Shown: piece after piece, positions 7,838 through 16,284 of the stretch
Numbering within the stretch: the stretch's first letter is position 1
Layout of the letters: each line of letters begins with the position of its first letter
Source: Tabrizicola piscis
GTDB taxonomy: Bacteria; Pseudomonadota; Alphaproteobacteria; Rhodobacterales; Rhodobacteraceae
Direction: 5' to 3'
DNA length: 64,000 nucleotides
NCBI RefSeq assembly: GCF_003940805.1
Contig: NZ_CP034328.1
Coordinates: forward strand, 2,338,001-2,402,000
The notes under the pieces: generated by a model
The model's database searches: none
What the model saw: the letters and a program-made list of their open reading frames with translations, nothing else
Told to the model about the DNA's origin: nothing
Translations under genes and position numbers: made by a program

Positions 7838-9399
7838 GCGCCCAGCCTTTTCGCCGCCAGAAAACCTGACCCGCCGCCAAGGCCGGGACCGGGGTGGGTT
7901 GACGCGCCGATATGGATCAGCCCACGCACCAGCCCCACGCCATTGGTGGAATGGGCATAGGGGCGGAAGATGAAAAACTGGTCGATGCTGCAAAGCCCGC
8001 CATAGGGATCGCCGCCAACTAGGTTGATGTTCATCCGTTCCAGATCGGCGGGCGAATAGGCTCGGCGGGCCAGCTTGATGGCGTCGAAATCCTTGATATG
8101 CCGCCTCAGGATGCCTTCGACACGGTCGGCAAAAGCCTCACGCATGGTGTCGGACCAGGTGCCGTCGGTGGCGATCTGCCCCGCAGCATCGCCCTTGACC
8201 ATCCGCGGGGCATCGGGGATCTGCAGCCACAGGATCGCCTTGCCATCCGGGCAACGGCTGGGGTCAAGCCGGTGCGGCTGACCCACACAGATCGTCGGGG
8301 TCGCGGGAAGCATCCCCCGCTCTGCCTCATTCGCGGATTTCGAGACACTGTCGATCCCGTCCGCCAGATGGATCAACGCCACGTCATCCAGCCCGGGCGA
8401 CAGCCATTCCGGGGGGCGGTCCAGCGCATAATGCAGCTGGAAGTTGCCGCGCCCGTGGCGGAAGGCCTTGGCCGCCGCCTGATCCTGCGGCAGGTTCACG
8501 TCGCGCAGAAGCCGACCCTGCAACTGCCCCGGCGCGACGGATGCGAGGACGGAGGGCGCAAGGATCTCCTCGCCCGAAGTCAGCGCCACGCCCCGCACCC
8601 GGCCATCGGTCACCAGAATCCGGTCCACATCCGCGCCGCAGCGGATTTCGCCGCCCTTTTCCTCGATCAGCGCACGGAACGCCGCCACTGCCCGGCCCGA
8701 TCCGCCCTTGACGACCGGCGCCCCCGCAGCCTCCAGCGCGAAGGCGATGACCTTACCCATCTGCCCGGAATAGGTGCTTTCCGGGGTCAGCCCGCAATGC
8801 AGCACCCAAGGCGCGTAAAGGGCCTGCACCAATGGGCTTTGATACCCCGTCTCCAGCCACCCCCGTGCCGGAACCAGCCCCGTGCCGAACCATGCGGCAA
8901 GCCCGCGCAAGCCACGCTTGCGCACCTGCCCCCACATGAGCTTCGCCGTCGCCCATGACCACAGCGACCCACCAAGAAGCGCGAACAGAAACGGCGCATC
9001 CGCCTCGATACCGCCGACATCGGCTGCATGACGGTCACCGTCGCCGGTGGCCAGCGCGTTGAAGGCGGCGATGTTTGTGGCCCGGTCGGTCGTCAGCACC
9101 AGCGCCTCGCCGTTCGGACGGATGACGGCGGTCGGATGGGGCGTGTGGCAGTAGTCAAACCCGTGGCGGGCAAGGTGGGGGCCAAGCGCGGCCCCCGCCG
9201 GAGAGGTCATGAACAAGACCCAGGTTGCGGCCATCACGTCATGCTGAAAGCCCGGAACCGTGATCTCTCCGGTCCGCAGGCAGCCGCCCGGAATTGACTC
9301 ACGCTCCAGCAAAAGGACGCGCCGGCCCTTGAGGGCAAGCATCGCCCCCGCAACCAGCGCGTTGATCCCGCTGCCGATGATGACGTGATCGGGCCGCAC
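7834..9399 (-). CDS. FAD-dependent oxidoreductase, phytoene-dehydrogenase-like (paralogue 1)
   Basis: This 521-residue protein opens with a Rossmann dinucleotide motif IIGSGINALVAGAMLALKG and the second FAD motif LLERESIPGG. It ends with a C-terminal FAD-contact region, HIGASTHPGPGLGGGSGF. This is the COG1233 amine-oxidase/phytoene-desaturase plan, also found in PYROXD2-like proteins. It has no transmembrane segment. It is clearly related to the divergently encoded FAD protein at 10325-11893 (shared GG-x4-TG, PG[FY]xHD and C-terminal HPGPG/WPGAG elements). It lies four bases after the cyclase gene and overlaps the marR start. Its position between a cyclase/amidohydrolase and IorAB suggests it dehydrogenates an intermediate of the same pathway; the substrate is unknown. 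Confidence 0.85.
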   Translation of the reverse strand: MRPDHVIIGSGINALVAGAMLALKGRRVLLLERESIPGGCLRTGEITVPGFQHDVMAATWVLFMTSPAGAALGPHLARHGFDYCHTPHPTAVIRPNGEALVLTTDRATNIAAFNALATGDGDRHAADVGGIEADAPFLFALLGGSLWSWATAKLMWGQVRKRGLRGLAAWFGTGLVPARGWLETGYQSPLVQALYAPWVLHCGLTPESTYSGQMGKVIAFALEAAGAPVVKGGSGRAVAAFRALIEEKGGEIRCGADVDRILVTDGRVRGVALTSGEEILAPSVLASVAPGQLQGRLLRDVNLPQDQAAAKAFRHGRGNFQLHYALDRPPEWLSPGLDDVALIHLADGIDSVSKSANEAERGMLPATPTICVGQPHRLDPSRCPDGKAILWLQIPDAPRMVKGDAAGQIATDGTWSDTMREAFADRVEGILRRHIKDFDAIKLARRAYSPADLERMNINLVGGDPYGGLCSIDQFFIFRPYAHSTNGVGLVRGLIHIGASTHPGPGLGGGSGFLAAKRLGA

Positions 9400-9402
9400 C
9401 GC

Positions 9403-10194
9403 TTAGCCCTTCGGCACCAGCGCCAGCGCCCGGATGGGCGAACCCGTGCCGCGGCTGATCTTCAGGGGCGCCGCGATCAGGATCGCCCCCTTGGCCGGCA
9501 GCTTCGACAGGTTGGCCAGCGAGGCGAGGCCAAAGCAATTGTTCTTGTGCAAAAGGTTATGTGCCGGGAAGGGTGGCGTCATCCCGCCTGCCTGCCCTGC
9601 ATCGGTGCCGATGCACTGGCTGCCCCAGCCGACAATCCCCTTGTCCAGCAGGTACTGGATCACTTCGGCGGTCGGGCCCGGGGTGTGCGGCCCGGTCTCG
9701 TCTGCGTTCAGGAAGGCGGCCTCGTCATGCGCGCGGCTGTCCCAATCAGACCGCAGGACGACCCATTCCCCCGAATTGATCGCGCCGTGCTTGGCCTCCC
9801 AAGCCTTCACATGGTCGATGGTCAAAAGGAAATCCGGGTTCGCCGAACATTCGGCGCTGAAGTCCAGCACGTTGACCGGGGCCACCAGCCGCTGCACATC
9901 CAGCGTGTCGGTGTAGCCGTCGGCGTAATCCTTGCCGGTGATCCAGTGATGCGGCGCGTCGAAATGGGTGCCCGAATGTTCACCAAGCTCCAGCCAGTTC
10001 CAGGCCCAGAACGGACCGTCCTTGTCGTATTCGCTGATCCGGTGGATCTTGATCGGCGGGGTGTCCTTGGCGAAATCCGGGGGCAGCTTCAGAAGCGGCG
10101 TTTCCGGGCCAAGCACGCCCGAGCAATCCACCACCTCGATCCCGCCCGAAGCGAGCATGCCCGCCAGTGAGCTCAACACATTTGCAGAGGTCAT
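9403..10194 (-). CDS. Cyclase family metal-dependent hydrolase (kynurenine-formamidase-like)
   Basis: This 263-residue protein carries the cyclase/KynB-type metal motif HSGTHFDAPHH at about residues 74-84, which supplies the zinc ligands. Further conserved elements are NVLDFSA and the late GTDAGQ segment. Relatives hydrolyse N-formylkynurenine, isatin and other amides or lactams. The start at 10194 is chosen because GGGAG lies about seven bases before it; an in-frame ATG two codons upstream is too close to that site. It is the first gene of the leftward operon and so directly follows the predicted promoter. Next to an indolepyruvate oxidoreductase, opening of an indole-derived amide (isatin-like) is a plausible but unproven role. 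Confidence 0.85.
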   Translation of the reverse strand: MTSANVLSSLAGMLASGGIEVVDCSGVLGPETPLLKLPPDFAKDTPPIKIHRISEYDKDGPFWAWNWLELGEHSGTHFDAPHHWITGKDYADGYTDTLDVQRLVAPVNVLDFSAECSANPDFLLTIDHVKAWEAKHGAINSGEWVVLRSDWDSRAHDEAAFLNADETGPHTPGPTAEVIQYLLDKGIVGWGSQCIGTDAGQAGGMTPPFPAHNLLHKNNCFGLASLANLSKLPAKGAILIAAPLKISRGTGSPIRALALVPKG

Positions 10195-10265
10195 TCCCAT
10201 CTCCCTTTTGGCCGGTCCCACCCGGCATTGATCCACGCGCCGGTTCATCCGGTCATCATGGAATC

Positions 10266-10296
10266 AAGCTAGACAGATTTAAATGCATTTGCAAAT
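10266..10296 (-). promoter_or_regulatory. Predicted leftward promoter with overlapping palindromic operator
   Basis: Read on the minus strand, TTGCAA (10289-10294) and TAGCTT (10266-10271) are 17 bases apart and precede the cyclase start by about 70 bases. The -35 is embedded in a perfect 10-bp palindrome ATTTGCAAAT (10287-10296). This palindrome overlaps another, AAATGCATTT (10281-10290), next to ATTTAAAT (10277-10284). Such nested AT-rich palindromes are typical MarR targets. The site lies in the only gap between the two divergent operons, so one repressor could control both. Confidence 0.55.
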
Positions 10297-10324
10297 ATCA
10301 CGGCGACAGATTGTCGGAGACATG

Positions 10325-11893
10325 ATGGGCTTGGATTTCGATGCAGTCCTGATCGGGGCGGGCCACAACACGCTGGCCGCTGCCCTGCATCTTGCGGCAA
10401 AGGGCTGGCGGGTCGGGGTGTTCGAACAGGCGGCCGTGGCGGGTGGCGCGGTCAAGACCGGCGACTACACCCTGCCCGGCTATCGGCATGACTGGGCGGC
10501 GATGAACCTGTCGCTGTTCGCCGGAAGCCCGTTTTTCAAGACTTATGGTGCAGAACTGACCCGGCACGGCTGCGCCTTCGTGCCGGTGAACCGCCCCTTC
10601 GCCTCGTCCTTCCCGGATGGAACCTGGGCAGGCGTCTCGACCGATATGGCCGAGACTTTGGCCGCGATCCGCGCGCTGTCGCCACCTGATGCCGCAACGT
10701 GGGAATCCCTGTGCAGCCGCTTTGGGGCCGAGGCTCCGCATCTGTTCGGGCTTCTTGGCTCAGCCATGGGGTTTCGTGCGCTTGCATATTTCATGCTCAA
10801 AACACTTCGGGCCAAGGGGGTAGGCGGCACGCTCGATATGGGGCGGTTCCTGTTGTCCTCCCCCCGTGCATGGCTGGAGGAAACCTTTGCCCACCCGCAC
10901 GTCCGCGCGATGCTGGGGGCATGGGGCATGCATCTGGATTTCGCCCCCGATGTCGCCGGTGGGGCCATGTTTCCCTATCTGGAAGGGATGGCGGGCCAAG
11001 CCTTCGGCATGGTGATCGGCCAAGGCGGGGCCGATACGGTGACACGGGCGCTGGTCGCATCGATCACGGCGCGGGGCGGTGTGGTGGAAACCGGGGCATC
11101 CGTGGCGCGCATCCTGCATCAGGGCGGTCGCGCCACAGGGGTCGACCTTGCGGATGGACGCAGCATCACCGCGCGGCGTGCCGTGATTGCCGGGGTGGCA
11201 CCCCGCGCGCTGCCGCGACTGACAGGCGGCACGACCCCGGCCTTCGACACGTCCATGAACCAGTTCCGTCACGCGCCCGGGACGATGATGATCCACCTGG
11301 CGCTGGACGGTCTGCCCGACTGGCGCGCGGGCGCAGCCTTGCAAAGCTACGCCTATGTCCACACCTCCCCCAGTCTTGACCAGATGGCGCGGACCTACCA
11401 ACAGGCCAATGCGGGGCTTTTGCCGGACGAGCCGATCCTTGTACTCGGTCAACCCACCGTCTATGACCCCTCCCGCGCTCCCGACGGCAAGCATGTGCTC
11501 TGGGTGCAGGTCCGCATGGCCCCCGGCACGATCACGGGCGATGCCAAAGGCGAAATCACCGCGACTGATTGGGCCGCGGCGGCTGAACCCTTTGCCGACC
11601 GCGCGCTGAGCATCCTTGAGGCCCATGCCCCGGGAACCCGGGCGAAAATCCTCGCCCGCCGGATCGTGACCCCTCCAGAGCTGGAGGCGGACAACCCCAA
11701 CCTCGTCGGCGGCGATCAGGTCTGCGGCAGCCACCATCTGTCGCAGCACTTCCTGTTCCGCCCTGTGCGGGGCCATGCCGACGGCAGCACGCCGATTGCC
11801 GGGCTCCACCTGACCGGGGCCGCCGTCTGGCCCGGCGCGGGCACTGGGGCAGGACCGGGCTATCTTCTGGCCCGGAAACTTGCCGGAAACTGA
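10325..11893 (+). CDS. FAD-dependent oxidoreductase, phytoene-dehydrogenase-like (paralogue 2)
   Basis: This 522-residue protein has the Rossmann motif LIGAGHNTLAAALHLAAKG, then VFEQAAVAGG, TGDYTLPGYRHD and a C-terminal FAD loop LTGAAVWPGAGTGAGPG. It is the same family and length as the oxidoreductase encoded at 7834-9399 but on the opposite strand, so the two are diverged duplicates flanking the shared promoter. The start at 10325 has GGAG five bases upstream; the ATG at 10322 is too close to that site. It is the first gene of the rightward operon that continues into the binding-protein importer, so it probably acts on the imported compound. The exact reaction is unknown. Confidence 0.85.
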   Translation: MGLDFDAVLIGAGHNTLAAALHLAAKGWRVGVFEQAAVAGGAVKTGDYTLPGYRHDWAAMNLSLFAGSPFFKTYGAELTRHGCAFVPVNRPFASSFPDGTWAGVSTDMAETLAAIRALSPPDAATWESLCSRFGAEAPHLFGLLGSAMGFRALAYFMLKTLRAKGVGGTLDMGRFLLSSPRAWLEETFAHPHVRAMLGAWGMHLDFAPDVAGGAMFPYLEGMAGQAFGMVIGQGGADTVTRALVASITARGGVVETGASVARILHQGGRATGVDLADGRSITARRAVIAGVAPRALPRLTGGTTPAFDTSMNQFRHAPGTMMIHLALDGLPDWRAGAALQSYAYVHTSPSLDQMARTYQQANAGLLPDEPILVLGQPTVYDPSRAPDGKHVLWVQVRMAPGTITGDAKGEITATDWAAAAEPFADRALSILEAHAPGTRAKILARRIVTPPELEADNPNLVGGDQVCGSHHLSQHFLFRPVRGHADGSTPIAGLHLTGAAVWPGAGTGAGPGYLLARKLAGN

Positions 11894-11926
11894 ACCAAAA
11901 CAAAGAAACCAACAGGGAAAATGACC

Positions 11927-13450
11927 ATGAACCTCAACCGCCGAAGCCTTTTGAAGCTGTCCGCCGCTACCATGGCGGCGGGCACCCTCGGTCTGCCGAC
12001 TTTCGCGCAGGCCATCGACGAACTGGTGATCGCCTATAACGTCAACCTGCCCTCATGGGACCCGACCGTAGGCCCCAGCGCGGTGAACCCGACGATTCAA
12101 GGCCTCTATCAGTCGGTGTTCGACCAATACATCCTGCAACAGCCCGACTTGACCCCCGCCCCCGGCCTTCTGACCGAATGGGGCTGGAACGACGACCGCA
12201 CCCAGGTCTGGATGACCGTGCGTGAGGGCGTGACATGGCACGACGGCAGCCCCTTCACTGCCGAGGATGTGGCCTGGAACCTTGCCCGCGTGGCGAACCC
12301 GGAAACTGGCAGCCCGATCCAGTTCGTCTGGGGCACGCTGACCAATCACCGGGTCGAGGGTAACAAGGTCATCGCCGATGTGGCGCAGTTTGACCCGACG
12401 ATCTTCAAGTGGATGTATTTCCTGACCGGTTACGTCCTGCCGAAGGCTTACTACGAAAAGGTGGGCGCAGAAGGGTTCGAGGCAGCCCCCATCGGGACCG
12501 GCCCCTATATGGTCGAGAAGTTCGAACGCAACGCTTTCGTCCGGCTTAAGGCCAATGCCAACTACTGGGGCGGCAAGCCCGATTTCGACACCGTGACGAT
12601 CAAGTTCGTCCCCGACGCCGCCGCCCGGGTGGCCGAGGTGGAGAGCGGCAACTCCCACGTCACGCTGGAGATGCCGTATGAGGAATACGACCGCCTGAAG
12701 GGTGGACCGCTGGCGGGTGTCGCGGCACCGATCTCGGACATCGGGATGATCTTCCTCAACGATATCGAGGTGATGACCGACCCGAACGTGCGGATGGCCG
12801 CCGCCCATGCCATCGACAAGCAGGCGATCATCGACCGGCTGCTGTCAGGCTATGGCGTCAAGATCGATACACTGCAGACCCCGGAATACGACGCCTATGA
12901 CGCCAGCATCACTGTGGCCTATGACGAGGCCAAGGCGATGGAGCTTCTGGCGGCCAGCGGCTACGGGCCGGACAACCCGGTCAAGTTCAAGATCCAGACC
13001 ACCAAGGGCTTCAAGCCCAAGGATTACGAGATGGTGCAGGCCATCGTCGGCCTGTGGCGCAAGGTGGGGATCGAGGCCGAGATCGAGGTCTACGAAATCG
13101 CCAAGCACTACGAACTGCGCGCGGCGGATCAACTGGCCCCGGCCGCCTTCTACAACTGGGGCAACTCGGTCGGCGATCCAACCACGTCGACCGGCTTTGC
13201 GATGTTCGGACCGTCGCCGCACAGCGTCTGGGACGGCGAGGATCTGATCGGACAGATCGGCCCCCTGTGGGGCGAGGCGGATGAAGCCAAGCGGATCGAC
13301 GGCTGGAAGGCGGTGGACAAGTACATCGCCGAAAACGCGCTGGTGATCCCGCTCTTGCAATACGTCCAGCCGATCCTGCATGCGCCGGGAGTGGTGGTGA
13401 CGCCGCACGCCTCGGGTTCGCTGCTGCCGCATCTGATGAAGCGCGCCTGA
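11927..13450 (+). CDS. ABC transporter substrate-binding protein, family 5 (dipeptide/opine type)
   Basis: This protein of about 507 residues begins with a twin-arginine signal, NRRSLLKLSAATMAAG, ending at a likely cleavage after TFAQA. It is therefore probably exported folded by Tat to the periplasm. The mature part is a family 5 extracellular solute-binding protein (TVREGVTWHDGSPFTAEDV is the family signature at about residues 95-115). The start at 11927 has AGGG nine bases upstream; an in-frame ATG at 11921 is only three bases from it. It is followed by its own permease and ATPase genes. Family 5 proteins bind peptides, opines, nickel or aromatic amides, so the ligand cannot be fixed by sequence. 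Confidence 0.9.
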   Translation: MNLNRRSLLKLSAATMAAGTLGLPTFAQAIDELVIAYNVNLPSWDPTVGPSAVNPTIQGLYQSVFDQYILQQPDLTPAPGLLTEWGWNDDRTQVWMTVREGVTWHDGSPFTAEDVAWNLARVANPETGSPIQFVWGTLTNHRVEGNKVIADVAQFDPTIFKWMYFLTGYVLPKAYYEKVGAEGFEAAPIGTGPYMVEKFERNAFVRLKANANYWGGKPDFDTVTIKFVPDAAARVAEVESGNSHVTLEMPYEEYDRLKGGPLAGVAAPISDIGMIFLNDIEVMTDPNVRMAAAHAIDKQAIIDRLLSGYGVKIDTLQTPEYDAYDASITVAYDEAKAMELLAASGYGPDNPVKFKIQTTKGFKPKDYEMVQAIVGLWRKVGIEAEIEVYEIAKHYELRAADQLAPAAFYNWGNSVGDPTTSTGFAMFGPSPHSVWDGEDLIGQIGPLWGEADEAKRIDGWKAVDKYIAENALVIPLLQYVQPILHAPGVVVTPHASGSLLPHLMKRA

Positions 13451-13469
13451 GGTCGGTTCTGCGGAAAGG

Positions 13470-13512
13470 CCGGGGGTTTCACACCCCCCGGACCCCCCGT
13501 GGGATATTTTTC
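13470..13512 (+). repeat. Hairpin of a recurrent rhodobacterial intergenic type (terminator-like)
   Basis: CCGGGGG at 13470-13476 and CCCCCGG at 13485-13491 form a 7-bp stem around a TTTCACA-type loop. It is followed by a C-rich run and GGGATATTTTTCC. From memory, GGGGGTTTCACACCCCC-type sequences followed by ATATTT recur at gene ends in Rhodobacterales genomes. Its position between the binding-protein gene and the first permease would allow partial termination, giving more binding protein than membrane subunits. Only this one copy is visible in the window. Confidence 0.55.
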
Positions 13513-13548
13513 CAAGTATGAAAGGAGGCCCGTCAGGGGCCGTCCAGC

Positions 13549-14559
13549 GTGCAGATCATCCGAATTCTTCTTCTGCGGCTACTGACCACCCTCGTCACAC
13601 TGGCGGGGGTGGCGGTGATCGTGTTCTTCGTGATCCGGGTCGTACCGGGCAATCCCATCGCCATGATGCTGCCGCCCGGCGCAACCGAGGCGGATATCGC
13701 GCGGCTGTCGGCACTTTACGGGCTGGACAAGCCCATCGTCACCCAGTTCGGCATCTGGCTGGGCGGGGTGCTGCAGGGGGATTTCGGCACCTCGATCACC
13801 ACGCGCCAGCCCGTGCTGGATCTGGTGCTGGGGCGGCTTCCGGCGACGCTGGAGCTGGCGATCATGGCCCTCGTGATGGCGGTTCTGATGGGCGGGGTGG
13901 CAGCGCTGATCGGCACACGCGGGCGCGGCACAAGAACGGAAGGCGCGATCGACGTGGCCAATGGCATGGCGCTGTCTGTGCCGGATTTTCTGTGGGGGCT
14001 GGTCCTGATGCTGGTCTTCGGGGTGCTGCTGCCGATCTTCCACATCTCGGGCCGAGTGACGCCGTCGCTGGAACTGCCCTTCAACACCAACTTCTACCTT
14101 TTCGAAAGCCTGATCCGCTTGCGGTTCGACCTTTGGGCCGATCTGGTGGCGCATATGTTCATGCCTGCGCTGGCGCTGGCGATCCCGCTGGCGGCGATCA
14201 TCGGTCAGCTTTTGAAGCAAAGCCTGAAGGAGACGATGAACCTCGATTACGTCACCCTTGCCCGCACCAAGGGCTATGGCGAGACGCAGGTGATCCTGCA
14301 TCAGGCGCTGCGCAATGCGGTTCTGCCGACCCTGACGCTGGTCGGGGTGCAATTCACCTTTCTGATCGGTGGCACGGTGATCATTGAACGGCTGTTTTCC
14401 TATGAGGGCCTTGGGAACATGGCGATTGATGCGGTGATCAACCGCGATCTGCCGCTGATCCAAGGGATCGTGATCCTGTTCGCGGTGATCTTCACTGCCG
14501 TCAACCTGATCGTCGATCTGCTGTATGCCGTCCTGAACCCGAGGCTGCGGCATGGCTGA
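13549..14559 (+). CDS. ABC transporter permease, DppB type
   Basis: This 336-residue inner-membrane protein has an N-terminal helix IILLRLLTTLVTLAGVAV-like segment and five further hydrophobic stretches. The permease coupling loop reads LARTKGYGETQVILHQALRN at about residues 240-260. The length and the VVPGNPIAMMLPPGAT region match DppB/OppB permeases. The start is a GTG at 13549, with AGGGG about ten bases upstream; the AAGGAGG at 13522 is too distant. Its 3' end overlaps the next permease gene by eight bases. It forms the translocation pore with the DppC-type partner. Confidence 0.9.
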   Translation: MQIIRILLLRLLTTLVTLAGVAVIVFFVIRVVPGNPIAMMLPPGATEADIARLSALYGLDKPIVTQFGIWLGGVLQGDFGTSITTRQPVLDLVLGRLPATLELAIMALVMAVLMGGVAALIGTRGRGTRTEGAIDVANGMALSVPDFLWGLVLMLVFGVLLPIFHISGRVTPSLELPFNTNFYLFESLIRLRFDLWADLVAHMFMPALALAIPLAAIIGQLLKQSLKETMNLDYVTLARTKGYGETQVILHQALRNAVLPTLTLVGVQFTFLIGGTVIIERLFSYEGLGNMAIDAVINRDLPLIQGIVILFAVIFTAVNLIVDLLYAVLNPRLRHG

Positions 14560-15418
14560 CGTCAAGGGGTTGGATGGGCGCTTTCTGGTCAAACGCCGGG
14601 CCGGGGTGCGGTTGTGGCTGTCGGCGCTGTGGCTGGGCCTGCTGGCGCTAGGAGCTCTGCTCGCACCCTGGATCGCGCCGCACGACCCCCTGACGCAAGA
14701 CCTGTTCCTGGGCCGCCTGCCACCGTTCTGGGTGGCGGGGGCAGAGCCGGGCTACTGGCTTGGCACCGACAGCCTTGGCCGCGATGTTCTAAGCCGCATT
14801 CTGCATGGCGCGCGGGTGGCCCTGCTTGTGGCGCTGGTGGCCGGGTCCATCACCTGCCTGATCGGGGCGACGCTGGGGCTGCTGGCGGGCTTTCTGCGCG
14901 GCTGGGTGGATATGGTCATCTCGCGCCTGATCGACATCTGGATGGCCTTTCCGCCGGTTCTGTTTGCCATCCTTCTGATCGCCGTGCTTGGCCCCAGCCT
15001 GACCTCGATCATCATCGCCATCGTCGTGATTGACTGGACCCGCTTTGCCCGCGTGGTGCGGGCCGAGGCGATGGCACAGGGCGCGATGGACTATGTCGCC
15101 TCGGCCCGGGTGGCGGGGCGTGGGCGGCTGGGGACGATGGTTCGGGAAATCCTGCCGAACGTGCTGCCCACAATCGTAGTCCTGCTGACGTTGGAGATGG
15201 GGATTGCCGTCATCGTCGAGGCGATCCTGAGTTTCGTGAACCTCTCCATCTCCACCGATGATCCCACCTGGGGCGGGATGATCAGCGAAGGCCGCACTTC
15301 GATCCATCAGGCTTGGTGGGTTCTGGTCTTTCCGCTGATCGTGCTGTTCCTGACCGTCCTTGCCTTCAGCCAGCTGGGCGAGGGGTTGAAGGACCGCTTC
15401 GATCCGGTGCTGCGATGA
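14552..15418 (+). CDS. ABC transporter permease, DppC type
   Basis: This 288-residue inner-membrane protein carries the DppC/OppC N-terminal signature APWIAPHDPLTQD and the motif LGTDSLGRDVLSRILHGARV at about residues 68-88. The coupling loop is near VASARVAGRGRLGTMVREI, and the ending resembles QLGEGLKDRFDPVLR of this family. It overlaps the upstream permease by eight bases and the downstream ATPase by four (ATGA), which supports coordinated translation of the membrane complex. Confidence 0.92.
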   Translation: MADVKGLDGRFLVKRRAGVRLWLSALWLGLLALGALLAPWIAPHDPLTQDLFLGRLPPFWVAGAEPGYWLGTDSLGRDVLSRILHGARVALLVALVAGSITCLIGATLGLLAGFLRGWVDMVISRLIDIWMAFPPVLFAILLIAVLGPSLTSIIIAIVVIDWTRFARVVRAEAMAQGAMDYVASARVAGRGRLGTMVREILPNVLPTIVVLLTLEMGIAVIVEAILSFVNLSISTDDPTWGGMISEGRTSIHQAWWVLVFPLIVLFLTVLAFSQLGEGLKDRFDPVLR

Positions 15419-16284
15419 GCTATCTGTCGATCCGCAACCTGTCGGTCCGGCTGAAGAACGGCCCGCCCTTGCTCCGCCGCGTGTCGCTGGAGGTGTCAGC
15501 GGGCGAAGTGCGCGGGCTGGTCGGCGAAAGCGGTGCTGGCAAGTCGATGATCGGCAAGGCGGTGCTGGGCATCCTGCCGCCGTCCGTCCAGATCACCGAA
15601 GGCGAGATTTTCCTTGATGGGACGGATCTTTTGCGCCTGCCGCCAAAGGAAAGCCGTCGCCGCATCGGGGCCAGTTGCGCGCTGATCCCGCAGGACCCAC
15701 TGACCGCGCTGAACCCCAGCCACCGGATCGGGCCGCAGATCACCGACCGGCTCGTCGATATCCTTGGCTGGACCCGTCCTGCCGCCGAGGCCCGGGCGCT
15801 GGAATTGCTGGCCGAGGTTCAGATCAGCGACCCCGCGCGCGTGCTGCGGTCTTATCCGCATGAACTGTCGGGCGGCATGCGCCAGCGCATCCTGATCGCA
15901 TCGGCCTTTGCTGCTGAGCCGAAGCTGATCGTCGCGGATGAACCGACCACGGCGCTGGATGTGACCGTGCAAAAGCAAATCCTGCGGCTGATAGCCGGGA
16001 TGCAGGCCCGCCATGGTACGGCGCTCTTGTTCGTTACCCATGACCTTGGCGTAGTGTCCAAGGTCTGCCAGCGCCTGTCGGTCCTGTATTCCGGGCTGGT
16101 GGTGGAAGACAGCACAGTGGCCAGTTTCTTCGCTGCCCCCCGCCACCCCTATTCCGCCGCGCTTCTGGCCGCGACGCCGAAGTATACCGATCCCGATGCC
16201 GGGCTGCACCCGGTGCCGGATGCCGTCATTGATGCCGTCCGGGCCGAGGTGGATGACTTTGACCGGGGGGTGGCGCATGGCTGA
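15415..16284 (+). CDS. ABC transporter ATP-binding protein, DppD type
   Basis: This 289-residue ATPase has Walker A GESGAGKS at residues 37-44, signature LSGGMRQR, Walker B LIVADEPTTALD and the H-loop FVTHDLG. The C-terminal stretch PRHPYSAALLAATP is the oligopeptide-transporter extension. It couples ATP hydrolysis to import together with the next gene's product. The start at 15415 overlaps the stop of the permease gene; its own stop overlaps the next start by eight bases. Confidence 0.92.
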   Translation: MSYLSIRNLSVRLKNGPPLLRRVSLEVSAGEVRGLVGESGAGKSMIGKAVLGILPPSVQITEGEIFLDGTDLLRLPPKESRRRIGASCALIPQDPLTALNPSHRIGPQITDRLVDILGWTRPAAEARALELLAEVQISDPARVLRSYPHELSGGMRQRILIASAFAAEPKLIVADEPTTALDVTVQKQILRLIAGMQARHGTALLFVTHDLGVVSKVCQRLSVLYSGLVVEDSTVASFFAAPRHPYSAALLAATPKYTDPDAGLHPVPDAVIDAVRAEVDDFDRGVAHG

